From Coprinopsis marcescibilis (Eukaryota > Basidiomycota > Agaricomycetes > Agaricales > Psathyrellaceae), in assembly GCA_004369085.1 (NCBI GenBank), contig ML210230.1:52608-116607 (forward strand): a stretch of DNA of 64,000 nucleotides, written 5' to 3'. Below are positions 11,497-23,000 of this stretch, piece after piece. The translations under genes were made by a program, and so were the position numbers. Positions within the stretch are counted from its first letter, which is position 1. The number at the start of each line of letters is the position of its first letter. The notes below the pieces were generated by a model. It was not told the origin of the DNA. It saw only the letters and a program-made list of their open reading frames with translations, and did not search any database.

Positions 11497-13284
11497 TTGG
11501 TCAGGGCCTTCTTCGATGGGTATTTGACCGCCAATCGACGGACTCATCCTGTACTCGGAGGAGTCCGTAAATTTGAGCCCTGCGCCCATCCCTATACACA
11601 AAGCGCACTTGCGATCTACGCCAGCGCTCTTTTCACCGAATTCCAGCCGAATGGCGTGGACGCGCTAGATCGGTCCAATACTACGTATCGGGAGTGTCTC
11701 GAACTCGAGCCAACTCTGAATGGGGAACTAGATCTTCGATTCGTGCCCATCAACGGCTTAGCCATGGCGCTTACGTTCAAGTATGGAATGCAGGGAGACG
11801 ACAAAGATCTGGAGGAGCGTATTGAGTTGAACCGAGAGGCGTTATCACTGGTTTCAGACTTGAGCCCCAGTACGCGAGTGATTGCCCTCAATAACCTCGC
11901 GGTGTCCGGTTTTGTCCTCTTCGAGCAAAGAAAAGAGTACCATGATCTGGACGAATGCATCTCGCTGGCTCGCCAAGGACTACGGGATGCATCTGTTAAC
12001 CACCAGGTGTATTACGTACTCAGCACTTTGGCAAACGCCCTCTTCTCTCGATTCGTCAGGCGAGGAGACTCTCAGGACTTGGAGGACTGCATTTTGACGT
12101 CCAGGCGGATGTTCAAAGTTCTTCCAGACTCCAATATAGAACATGCAAGCTCGCTCTGTAGCCCCGCCAGATCACTTGCGAAGCTGTACGAAACGACGCA
12201 GGAGTTGAAGCACCTGAGGTGTACTTCCAAGATCTTGGGCAACTTACAGCAAACGCTATCGCCCAAGAAGTGTGCTAGAGGCATACTCCCATCCCATTAG
12301 GCTGTTGCCGCTGATCGCATCGCTGGGCATGACCCTATTCCAGCCTCAGAATGCTCTGTGAGGAGCAAAGGATATCGCCAGCGACGCAGTCCGCTGTGCA
12401 ATTGAGCTTGGGTGCCTTGAAGTGGCCATCGTCTTCCTCTCCACTGCACGGTCGGTGTTCTGGTCTCAAGCTCTGCAGCTTCGAACATCCCTAGGTCAAC
12501 TCGAGCTATCGCACCCATCATTGGCGAAAGAGCTCCAGTCCACCTCCCACCAGTTGGAGGCCGCCAGCTACAAGACAGTTGAGAGGGGTAACACTTACTC
12601 ACTTTCGCAAAAGCGGGAGGAGACTCTGAAGGCTGTCTGGGAGTTGGATGGATTCCATGACTTTCTGCTACCTCAGTTGTTCGCTTCTCTCAAGGAAGCA
12701 GCTCATGACGGTCCCATCATCTTCCTGAACGCCAATGATGATGGATATAACGCTATCATTCTAAGACCTGGTGGTGGCCTTCAACACGTTCCACTCCCAT
12801 TGATGTGGTCAGCAGTTCTGCGGCTGCTGCGGGTGGAAGTTAGGAATTTGTCGCACGGGCGGGTCTGTACGCCCTGGGTCCGTGCGCCACATTCACAAGA
12901 TGCTCGGCCGTAGAGACCATGTTATTCGAAAGACGAGGCGTATAAACATCCGAATCTAGAGATCGATCTTGGGACGATTTCTCGATAATTCTTGAAATGT
13001 TGTGGGTTGCCGTAGCGCGGCGGGTAACAGAGTCACTAGGTCTGGAGAAGGTATGTCTCTCGATATACTTTGGTGTGTGGTTGTTTCTCACGATTGACTC
13101 CAGACCCGATCACCGAAGAGAGTTTGGTGGCACCCAACAGGACCATTTTCGTTCCTCCCCATTCATGCTTCTGGCATCTATCCTGACTTACCTGACTCTT
13201 GAGATGGGTTGTGTTTGGCTGATTATGCTGTCTTATCATACATATATTCCCCACAGAATCTTATGAAGCCACCTCCGGAGGACT
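11497..13284 (+). pseudogene. TPR-CHAT protein pseudogene
   Basis: This is a decayed relative of the intact TPR-CHAT gene at 44950-49093. From 11497 to 12300 it encodes TPR-like repeats (DLEERIELNREAL, DLDECISLARQGL, DLEDCILTSRR). It then shifts frame into AYSHPIRLLPLIASLG, hits an in-frame TGA at 12359-12361, and continues with SDAVRCAIELGC, LSTARSVFWSQALQLRT and DGPIIFLNANDDGYNAI, each matching the intact copy. At 13000-13050 a segment ending LGLEK is followed by an intron at the same place as in the intact gene, then TRSPKRVWWHPTG and FLPIHASG. Another frame break precedes LADYAVLSYIYSPQNL, and similarity ends near 13284. The part of CHAT that would carry the His and Cys is missing. At least two frameshifts, one stop and the lost 3' end make a functional protease unlikely. 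Confidence 0.85.
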
Positions 13285-13311
13285 GAGAATAAAGTAATGT
13301 AAAATGCTTAT

Positions 13312-13410
13312 GTGCGTACGCGCGCCCCTGCGAAATATCATACATTACGTACGGGTTACGTGCGCCCTCGACGTACGTATGTACGTGTGGACTCAACATA
13401 TTCTACGTGC
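13312..13410. repeat. Cluster of TACGT/ACGTAC motifs
   Basis: About 100 bases hold some eight ACGT-centred motifs (gtacgcgcgc, attacgtacggg, ttacgtgcg, cgacgtacgtatgtacgtgtgg, ctacgtgc), several overlapping palindromes. It begins about 30 bases after the end of the TPR-CHAT remnant. No function is evident. Confidence 0.4.
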
Positions 13411-15168
13411 ACTGGGAGAACTTCTGTACATATGATAACGCTCAATTATTCCTGCTTGTTATGAGGTTGGATGGGATATTAGCAGTGTGGTGAGACAGGG
13501 AACCAGGTAGGCAGCGGAAAAAGGGGTGGGGAATCTGGGGTTGAGCTGGTGGGAATTGGGAAGTGGTTAGTGACTGGGATGGTATGGTGCTCTGCAGTGG
13601 AATGGTGGTTTACAATTGACCATCGTAAGTTGAGAAGAATATCACGAGTCTGGAAAGCCAGAGAGCTCGCCAAACTCGTGACCTTGTGATGCATGAACAG
13701 GCCACTGAATTTGATCGCGCGACATGCATCCATGTCCACGTTAATAAATTTCAGGTGTATAACATGTCCCGGAAATCACAAAGAATATACAGATGTGCTG
13801 ATTATAAGCAGATATACATCCCAGTATGCTTCAATTATCTTACATTCATTTGCCAACAGCAGAATTCTGGGTGTTAGTGTTTTCGCGCCCGTAAGTAGTG
13901 TACGAAGTGACCCAGCGATGTGGCTGTGAAATAAGTTATTGTGGCAATGAATATTATTATTTCTGGCGTATGTGCTCTACTAAAGGATGATTCTATAGTA
14001 CTAAGTCTGTTTACATCTGTTTTTCAATGGGAGATCACCCATGGTACCCAAATCCGAGTCTGTGTCTACAATCCTTGAATCTACAGGGCGCTTTTGCGAC
14101 CGTAAGACACGTGTGGGAGCTTGATTGAAGCTGAACTTTGATTGTTCGAGTGTTTTTCTAGCCGGTGCTGCTATAACCCGAAAGTCTCCATGACGCTGGA
14201 GAATCTGAGGCGATGGCGATGGCGTGTACTTGAGTGTGGTGTTGGCACTTGGGGAGTCCCGGCTAATGTTTACAAGGTCGGAATCTTTCGCTGTAAAAAT
14301 CATGTCGACAGGACCTGACATGGTGAACTGTTAAGGTAACCCATCGGCTTGACGAACGGAGACCAAGTTGGTTGGATCCTCAATGGTGAGGCCACCAGAG
14401 TTGCCGATTCTGAGAATTTCCTGCTGCCATACACATGTGTGATAGCTTCTATGGACTCCCTCGTGAGATGTAGGACTGCGAGATATGTGTCCTTCCACCG
14501 CAGCGAAAGCTCCACCACCTCTGTCGGACTGCAGGCCGAAGTCAAGGGCCAACTATTATCACCGAAAAAATCACCGCTGGCCTGAATCTTACCTGCGAAT
14601 GGGCTCCATGAGTCCATGTACAGTTTTATATCGCGGCCTGAAAGCGAGAAGAAAGGATAGAGTTTGACCACATGTCCGACAGACCCGGCCAATCTCCTCA
14701 ACGCCAGTCTCGAGGGGCATCCGTGAATGTGGGTACTTCTCATCAAGTGCACATTGAGGCACCCGTCGTCCGTTCCATCACGGTCGAACTGAGTTTCTTC
14801 AGTTGGGGCTACATATGATACAACTCGAAGCTCGTCCACGGTTCACCTGTATCCGACATCGAATCCTCGGGGGGCACGGGTAACCAATTACCTGTGAGAC
14901 AGATGATGATTATACTGGTAAAGTCCCACTTTTAGTCCAGATTTACGTGAGGATCAATGGAATGGAGTTCAAGCTCCCGGACGTAATATGGCCTGATCTC
15001 GATATTCATGTCCCCAGCGCGACGACCTTGGAGCTTTCCGCAGTGAACCCGATCTAGTCGTCGCCGGCGCTGATATCCATCTGTGTCGTCCGATATAACA
15101 AGTCTTGGGTCAGACCAGTTGCTTGTTCGTTCTTCCCACCAAATCCCTCCTCGCCTCTGCAAATCGCC
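13411..15168. other. Stretch without a recognisable gene
   Basis: The longest frame is 14300-14839 on the minus strand (179 codons, with pieces such as SPTEVVELSLRWKDTYLAVLHL and LRRLAGSVGHVVKLYPF). A further minus frame lies at 14932-15177. Their helix-rich, Trp/Leu-containing character is reminiscent of F-box/leucine-rich proteins, but no F-box or repeat register can be shown and I could not splice them together. It may be a remnant gene or chance. Confidence 0.3.
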
Positions 15169-15886
15169 ATGTCTCAAATCGTATGTACCCTCATCACTGC
15201 CTGGTCACGTAGCCTCTCATTCAAACCTCACCTTGCAGCCAGAGAAACAAGAAAAGGGCGCCCCACCCCAGATTCCAGTTGCAGTCCAGCCTCAGGGCGT
15301 GGTGCCCATGACTCTGCAGGGAGGAGGTAACAGGAACGCTCTAAATCTCCCTTACGACGCAACTGGCAAACGTGAATGGAGCTACGGGATGCTTGGATGC
15401 TTTGGGGACCTCAAGACATGTATGTGGCTCCCTGACTTCTCACCTGACCCTCGCGTTGACTGAACATGCCTTATTTGAACAGGCTGCTTGGCCTCGTGGT
15501 GCCCATGTCTCGCACACGCCAGAAACAGGCGCCGTCTTCAACATCTCGAGACGCACGGTACCCCTGACCCTGATCGCGATGGTGTTTGTGGGCCTGATGG
15601 ATGGCTGTACGCCTTCATCGAATTTGCGTGCGACATGGGATGGATCTTGCAGGTAGGCATCTTCGTTGCTCTCCCTCTCTGATTTCTTTGCTAAAATAGA
15701 TCTCGTCCATAGATCGGTACCAGGGAGAACATTCGAAACCGCTACAATATCAGAGGATCAGGAGGAGGAGATTGTATGGCAGCTTTCTGCTGTCAGCCGT
15801 GTGACCTCGTGCAGGGTAGCAGGGAGATTGAGCTGGAGGAGAACAGTTTTGGACCTCAATTCGCCCCGGCTCCTCCCCTCGCTTAA
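15169..15886 (+). CDS. PLAC8 (Cys-rich) family protein
   Basis: Four exons (15169-15180, 15239-15419, 15483-15652, 15713-15886) give 178 residues with canonical splice sites. The first exon holds only four codons (MSQI). The family signature is clear: WSYGMLGCFGDLKT leads into CCLASWCPCLAHARN across the second intron, then CGPDGWLYAF and, near the end, GGDCMAAFCCQPCDLVQ with the CC-x-P-C-x-L-x-Q ending typical of PLAC8. Most of the Cys-rich core lies in exons 3 and 4. Fungal, plant and animal PLAC8/FCR proteins sit at membranes and have been tied to cell-size control, cadmium resistance or calcium influx; the role here is unknown. The gene looks intact and clean compared with the degraded sequence on its left. 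Confidence 0.9.
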
Positions 15887-16580
15887 GAGTGATATTTCTC
15901 TCCCAGCTTAGGATTATTATTGAATGACTACGATCTCAGTTATGTGCTATTCTTTGTTATACTTTCCTTCATGAACCAATGTATTCGTGAGATTTGTGCC
16001 TTTGTCACCGCGAATAGAGTATACCCTCATTTCCACGGATTGTGAATGTTTTTGGATTTTGTCCCCTCCATAATTACACTCTCAAGGTTTGAACTCAAGA
16101 GTTATAGCTACTCATGGGCGCATCTGGCGGGAGATGGCGCGTCAATGGGCGCATCATGCCTGACTAATCCTGGCAACTTGCCGCGTAATTCGAGTGATCT
16201 TTGTTCTCTGTTCTCACTACTATCATCTCCTGTATTTACTACATGTGGAGCTGACCTGCTTTCATATCTGCTCAAAGTCTGACTTCAGTATAGGCCTGCA
16301 AAAACGATACGTCAGTTTATGGTTTCAATTTTCAGTTTGTAGCAACCTGCTCACACAGCTCAGCTTGGCAGGTCATGCACACGCAACTATTAAGGAGGAT
16401 ATCTGTCTTCCAATCGCGTTGCGAGACCATCTATAGCACCAGTCGTGTCAACTTGAAGCCAAGGCCTTCGACTTGAGTCAAGGATAATACAAATTGGAGG
16501 ACCCGCAGGTTAAAAGGTAAAATTACTACTGAATATTGACTGGATAATGGTTTTTAATAGCTCACAATATATGTTCAGAA
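15887..16580. other. Intergenic, no gene seen
   Basis: Contains the 3' region of the PLAC8 gene and the upstream region of the NACHT-derived gene. I searched it for the P-loop, Walker B or other N-terminal exons expected upstream of a NACHT C-terminal half and found none in any plus frame. Confidence 0.5.
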
Positions 16581-18834
16581 ATGGCAGTAACTAGTCTGGC
16601 TGCGAACGTAGTCGCCTCGTCTCGGGCGAATCATAATCGACATGCAGCCCTCGACCAAGAATCAATCCTGGATTCCACCTTCCTTCGTAACGAATATCTA
16701 TCACTGCATCTTCTAACCGAGGTTGGTCTCGACACGCACTGGCTTCCAATTTTCAAAGCTGTCTTTGGGATCCTCATAACGTTAAAAGAACCTCTGTTGC
16801 GCCAGTCCATTGCCTCGTTACTGCACCCAGACAACATCGCATCGGATGATATCGATAAACTTTTTCTAAGGGTTCAACCGCTCCTACATGAATCCACGTT
16901 CAGCGACCCTCGACTTCCAGTCCAATTACGGGATGAGGCAATTCGACACTACCTGCATCACGAAGCACCATTACCTTACCGCCTCGATGTGGAAGAGCAA
17001 CATTCAAATTTACTCCGGTCGCTTCTCCTCTACATCCGCAACGAGCTCACCACCACCAACTTCCCAATCCTTGGCTACAGCACAGGCGACTGGGACATAT
17101 TCAACGTTCCCGAAATTCCATGTGTCAGGCGGGAAGACATTCCTGAGGCCATGTGGTACTGCTGTCATCATCTGGTGCACCATGCCCTTCAGATTACCTC
17201 GAAGCACCTCAAAGCTATCCACATAACACCCATCCGTGATTTATTTCTGTCTCGTCTGCGCCCTTGGCTCGAAATCACCGCTTCAGCGGGCAAGGCTCTT
17301 GAATTCGAGTCTCTAGTACTGTGGGAACCTGTGAGTACACCATATACACTCGCTCATCTACAGCCTCTGACGCTCTCTGGGACAGAGTGTTCTCGATCTT
17401 ATTGGCAACGCAACGGCATTGCACCAGATTGCCAGGGCTCTGTTCTCGGTGGCGGTATGCGTTGGGGATGCGACGTGTCGAGACGGGGAAGGTGCCCATC
17501 TATCGCAGGCATCGACTATCATCTATCGTCGTATCGTCTTCACAACCTCCGACCCAGAGCTTAAGAAAGAGCTCGCTTTTGCCATCCGGCATTCTTCACT
17601 CTGCCTTGACACCCTAGACCAATGCCGCGACAGCTTCAATCGCTGCATGGAGGCAGTGAACATCGCACGTCAGCTCGTCCACGACAACCCCGTTTGTCCG
17701 CAATACGAAAATGTCTTGGCTAGGACCCTTCGTAGTGCCACATTTCCAGCAAAGCAGGTGCTAACAGTAGATGACGCTATTGAAATGGCAGTAGAGGCGC
17801 TCACCATCCATCGTCGCCTCGCAGCTGACGACGAGGCCTACGAACCAGACCTTGCGCGAACGCTGCAACACCTGGCCGATCACCATTTTTTCAACATGCG
17901 GGAGGAGGATGGTCTCTTAGCTCTGCAGGAGGCGCTGGAAATCATGCGGCGATGGATGGCAAAAGATCCAGGGAATATAGCATGGGAGCACGAGATAGTC
18001 CACATACTGGGAGACCTTGCGAACCACCTCAGCATTCTCGGCGACTTTGATCTGGCCACCACTTACAACCAAGAGGCCGTCGACATCTTTCGCCGACTAT
18101 ACGCCCACTCTCCGTCGGTTAGGCATGGAGGGGACCTGTCGTGGTCGCTGGAGGCTTTATCAGCCAACTTTATCATGCGTGGACGTCATGACGAAGCGGC
18201 GGAGATTCTTGGCGAGGCTGTGGAAATTCGGAGGAAGCTGGCAGCCATCCATCCTGAAGAATTTGAGGCAACACTTGCGTTCGCCATTCACTGCTATGCG
18301 GAAGCTCTGATGCCACTCCAACGATACGACGAGATCTTATTGGCAATCCAGGAATGCATCGACATTGATCGTCGGCTTGTCAACAAGCGGCCGATGGATC
18401 TTTGTGCTCAAGTCGGGCTGGCGGCGTCGTTGAACAACCTGGGTCAGGTCATGGCTTCGCAGGGCAAATACATGGATGCTGTATCGCCAACTCGGGAAGC
18501 AATCGAGCTGTATCAGATGCTGCGGAGGAAGGGGCAGAAATTGGGACGCGAGCTAAGCAGCACCCTGAAGCATTACGCATGGTGCCTCGCGGCGTCTGGC
18601 GAGTATGTGTCGGCGAGGAAGCCTGCGCGAGAGGCGATACGGGTCTTCGCCCAGGGTCAGTTTGATTCGAATTATGATGTGGTTCTGGACGGGGAGGAAC
18701 TCGCGATGATGCACCTGTTTAATCGCCTATGCAAACGAAGGGGACAGAGGGAGCAATCTCAGCTGCAAGAGGCTTTGAGCAGCGAGATGGATATAAACAT
18801 GTTGGGGAACGACTTGAGGAATGGAATGACTTGA
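16581..18834 (+). CDS. Truncated NACHT/STAND C-terminal part plus TPR repeats
   Basis: Two exons (16581-17330, 17386-18834; intron phase 0, 55 nt) encode 732 residues. The first 190 residues resemble the helical region that follows the NTPase in mushroom NACHT proteins: FKAVFGILITLKEPLLRQ, HESTFSDPRLPVQLRDEAIRHYL (where family members read RxLHxSFRDFL), LLRSLLLYIRNEL and a CCHHLVHHAL segment. The rest is a TPR array with helices such as AVEALTIHRRLAAD, ALQEALEIMRRWM, NQEAVDIFRRLYA and GEAVEIRRKLAAIHP. There is no P-loop, Walker B or N-terminal effector, and none upstream. It is therefore a STAND protein missing its switch: a real truncated gene, a remnant that is still open, or an adaptor derived from one. 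The start Met at 16581 is the first in frame. Confidence 0.75.
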
Positions 18835-20094
18835 CACTCGCCATCAAGGTTGTAAAATACCTTGTCAAATGGACATTGATATCGACTACTATACAGGTTA
18901 TCTCTGGGCCACGCACATCTCTTATGCCAATCTCCAGGCGAAGACTTTGAGGTTGTCCTATGATTATTGATATTGGCTATGTACCACCGTTATTTTAATT
19001 TGAAAATCCACACTCAGTTTAGAAGGCTCCACGACCTGCTAATGTAAGTACAGAGCTCTACGGTCGTAAATACATTGTTCAAGTCCTCGCTCGTCCATAC
19101 CATAATCACCAGTCGGCGCAGAAATGAAAGGTCCCGTGACCTTTTCTCTCGCTCTTTAAACGGTGACGCGTCGCAATCCCTTTTCTTTCCTACTATCATC
19201 TAGTCGCTGGCTTAATGTGCCGTTGAACCCAAACAGAATCTTGACAGAATCACTATATCAGCCAGCGGCCTGGCTGAGGCGTCGTTGGCTGATATTTAAC
19301 CTGCATTCTCGAACATCTGGATGGAGCCAACAAGTTTCCAAGGTGAAATTCCATCGTTCACTCGTCGTGGTCTGCGAAGTTAAATCTTGCGGACAAACGA
19401 ATTGCAAATTGTCGCGTCGTCGCGTCGTTTTCCAGCGAGATTAATCCCTAACTCGTTAGCCATCACTCAGGCAATCACCGTCGATGCATCAGTCTCCGGC
19501 CGTTGCTGCGGAGCCAAAATTTCTCACCAAACAAACCCTGCGAAACCCCAGTGGCAGGTGGCAGCGGTCCGACAAGATCCATCATAGCACAGGGCCGGCG
19601 GAGACCTCATACGGGCACAACGTTCAAGGTTCGCCTCGTGTTTGCTGTTTAGAGTCTAGATAATAGACGGTGAACAGCTCTGCAAGACGCGTCAGCTCTT
19701 TGAACCCTGACTCTTATCACATCCTTGCCTTGGGCGGTGCAACGAGGCCTTTCTCGTATTCATTGTACGTTCGTGCCGGTACACATGTGCTTGAGGCGGA
19801 TCTAGCTTAGAAGCTACACGCTAAGCTCTGCCTTGACTAACTGGAAGCTGACTTCTGACTTCTAGGTATTCATATTTGTATCTCTCTTCATGCTCTACTC
19901 TCAGTAGGCCCCTGGAACGACCACCAAACCTCCAGGAACATACCAGGGCACTATCTTGACGACCACAGCCCAAATCTATTACACTCTGCTTTCAACTTGC
20001 ATCTCCGTTCCGATACCTCGCTTTCAAACCCCTATCGACACTAATTCACCATTATCACTATTAAAATCAGCTCATTCTTGCCGTCTGCTACGAG
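18835..20094. other. Intergenic, upstream of the Hsp70-like gene
   Basis: About 1.26 kb without a supported gene; short open frames on both strands show no domains. The C/T-rich stretch close to 20094 is compatible with a basidiomycete core promoter and 5' UTR for the Hsp70-like gene. Confidence 0.5.
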
Positions 20095-23000
20095 ATGAAA
20101 GCCGTAGCGGACACTAGGAAGCCCTATGGAGGCTTCACGCGTTCCCTCGTTATCGCAATCGACGTTGGAACGACGTTCAGCGGAGTGAGTACTACGACTT
20201 TCCCCTATCTTTTTTCAGCCTAATCACCCACTCTCAGGTCTCCTATGCCATTTTAGAACCTGGCGAAATCCCCAAAATCCATGGCGTAACAAGGTTCGCT
20301 CTCCTCTGTTCTTTTTGGGTGGTTGTTCACTGTTCACTACAGATTTCCGGGCCAAGAACACGTTGCAGGGAACACGAAGATACCCTCAGTCATCTACTAC
20401 GACAAACGCGGCGTGCTAAAGGCAGCAGGAGCCGAAGCAGACGATGGATCCATCCAAACGAAGGCCGAAGATGACGGGTGGACCAAAGTTGAACTGTACG
20501 TGGATTACATAGTTTCGTTGCCTGCTACATCCTCATCTGGGTTGCTCAGATTCAAGCTGCGCCTCCGACCACGCACCATGCACCTCAGCATGAATGGACT
20601 CCGCCTCGCGCCACTCCCGGCGCGCAAATCCCCAGTCCACGTTTTCGGCGACTTTTTGGCTTATCTTTTCCAATGCACGACCGCCTTTATCCGCGATACT
20701 CATGCGAACGGGCAAGCGTTGCTGGCGTCCGTCATTCCAGACCGCCTCGAGTTTGTTCTAGCTCATCCGAATGGGTGGGAAGGAGCTCAGCAAGCCAAGA
20801 TGAGGCGGGCGGCGGTTTATGGCGGACTTGTCAGCGACACCCCTGAAGGAAGGGCAAGGATCCGGTTCGTGACGGAAGGAGAGGCTAGTTTGCATGCTTG
20901 CGTTTTGAGCGGGCTTGCAGTCGATGTACTCTCGGTAAGTGCCCCTGCACCCTTGGTTCGGAACCCTGCCTTATACGCTTGAACACAGAACCCTTCGAAA
21001 CACGGATTCTTGATTGCCGACGCAGGAGGAGGTACACTCGATATCAGCTCCTATGCAATCAAGGGAACGTACCCGCTCGTTATGGAGGAAATTGCCCCAC
21101 CAGACTGTGCGTCCCTCTCCTTCCTTTTCGGGAATGTCCTGACCCTTTGCTTCGCAGGTCTCTTTGCAGGGTCGGTGTTCGTATCGCGGCGTGCCCGGGA
21201 ATTCTTTGAACGTGAGTTTTGTGCGGCTTCGGGTGAACAGCTTGCAAACGTGTTTCCGTGCAGACAAGCTCAAGGGGTCGATATACGGCACCCCAGACTC
21301 TTTGGACCATATCACCAAGCGTTTTGACGAGACGACGAAGCGTCTGTTCAGGAACAAGTCAGAGAACCAGTTCGTACCTTTTGGGTCGCCGTTCGACAAG
21401 GACACCAATTATGGTATTCGCGCCGGTCAATTGAGGTTGAGTGGGTGCGTATCTGCGATTCTCTGAATGCGTTTCATAACTTGACGCGTTTCTACAGGGC
21501 TGAAGGTGAGTTGGGATAATTGATACGCAGTGCTCGACATGAACATATTATTGTAGTCGCAAATCTGTTTGAACCTTCGGTCGATGGTGCGAGCCTTCTC
21601 TTTGGTACTCTCGGCGAGTTTCTGACACAGTACGGCAGCTGCTTTCAACGCTATAAAGAAGCAGATCGATGGCTGCAACGGAATAATCAGGGTGAGATAT
21701 CCGCCTTGTCTTCCTTTTCCCTTTTCTAATCCTCGATATTAGTCTGTTTTCTTGGTCGGAGGATACGCAGCCTCACCATGGCTGTTTGCGTAAGTTGCTG
21801 TCCCAACTTCCAGACCTTATTCTCAATTGCACGCAGACAACTTCAAGCACGCCTTGCTCCATACAAGATTGTCGTATCTCGCCCTGATACCCAAACGTTA
21901 GTAATGCTTTCTGATCTCTTCGTCCAGTTCTAATTTCTTCGCTGCGTTCCAGATCCAAAGCAGTCGCAGATGGTGCCATTGGGTTCTACTGCGACCACCA
22001 CGTCTCAGCTCGCATGTCGCGGTTTATGTACGGCGTGGAATTCCTCCGACAACTCGACCCCAACGATCCTGAACACATTGCGCGGCAGAGCAAACTCTGT
22101 GAACTGCCTTCTGGACCCAAGCTGCTCCCAGACGCCTTCGATTGTATTCTGGCTAGGGTAAGTGGAGGTCGCCGATATTGTGGAACCAAACCCGAATTGT
22201 TTCTACGTAACAGGGAGTCAAGGTCAAGGAATCGACGGTGTTTAGTAGAAAGTACTGCACTGAGTTGACGAGTCTCTCCATGCTCAAGGTGTTTGAGGTG
22301 GAGGTCTGGTGTTATCGAGGAGGAAACACAATCCCGAAGTGGATTGAACGTCAAGCTGGTGAGTCCCGCTCCCTAGGGTTTCGATAATAGATCTTGAAAC
22401 GTAATCTTTTCAGAGGACTTTTCCACCCTTTGTGTTGTCAGGGCCGACCTTTCGATGCTCAGCGACAGTGCCGCGCCCAAGCTGAGCAGAGGAGGCAAGA
22501 CTTACTGGACAATCGTGTTCTCTGTCGAGATTCAATTCGGTTTGACCGAGTTCAAAGCGCGTATCAAATGGGTCCAAGATGTACGTTTTCGAATTCTCTG
22601 TTTTCATTCCTTGACTCATCGATGTTCCTTGATATTTGAACTACAGGGCGTAACAAAATAGTACGTGCTCATTCCTTTTCTCCTCCAAATCATTCGACCA
22701 ATCGAACCATTCTCACAGCGGACCGGCCACTATTGTATACAACGATCGAGGTCATCGTCTCGAAGAAGATGAGCCAGACCACTTCCCAGAAGATGACGCC
22801 ATCACTGCCAGCGGCACCAACAGTCGCAACCGCTCGCAACCCAACTCTCGACCACGTACCCCAACCGACGGTCACTTTGTCGACAGCAGCCGTAGGTCTA
22901 CCAGAGACCGAGAATCCACACCTATCCAGGAATCTACTTCACGTGCAACCTCCATCAGGCACAATGCTTCCAACCCAGTTTCGCCCAGCCGCACTGCATC

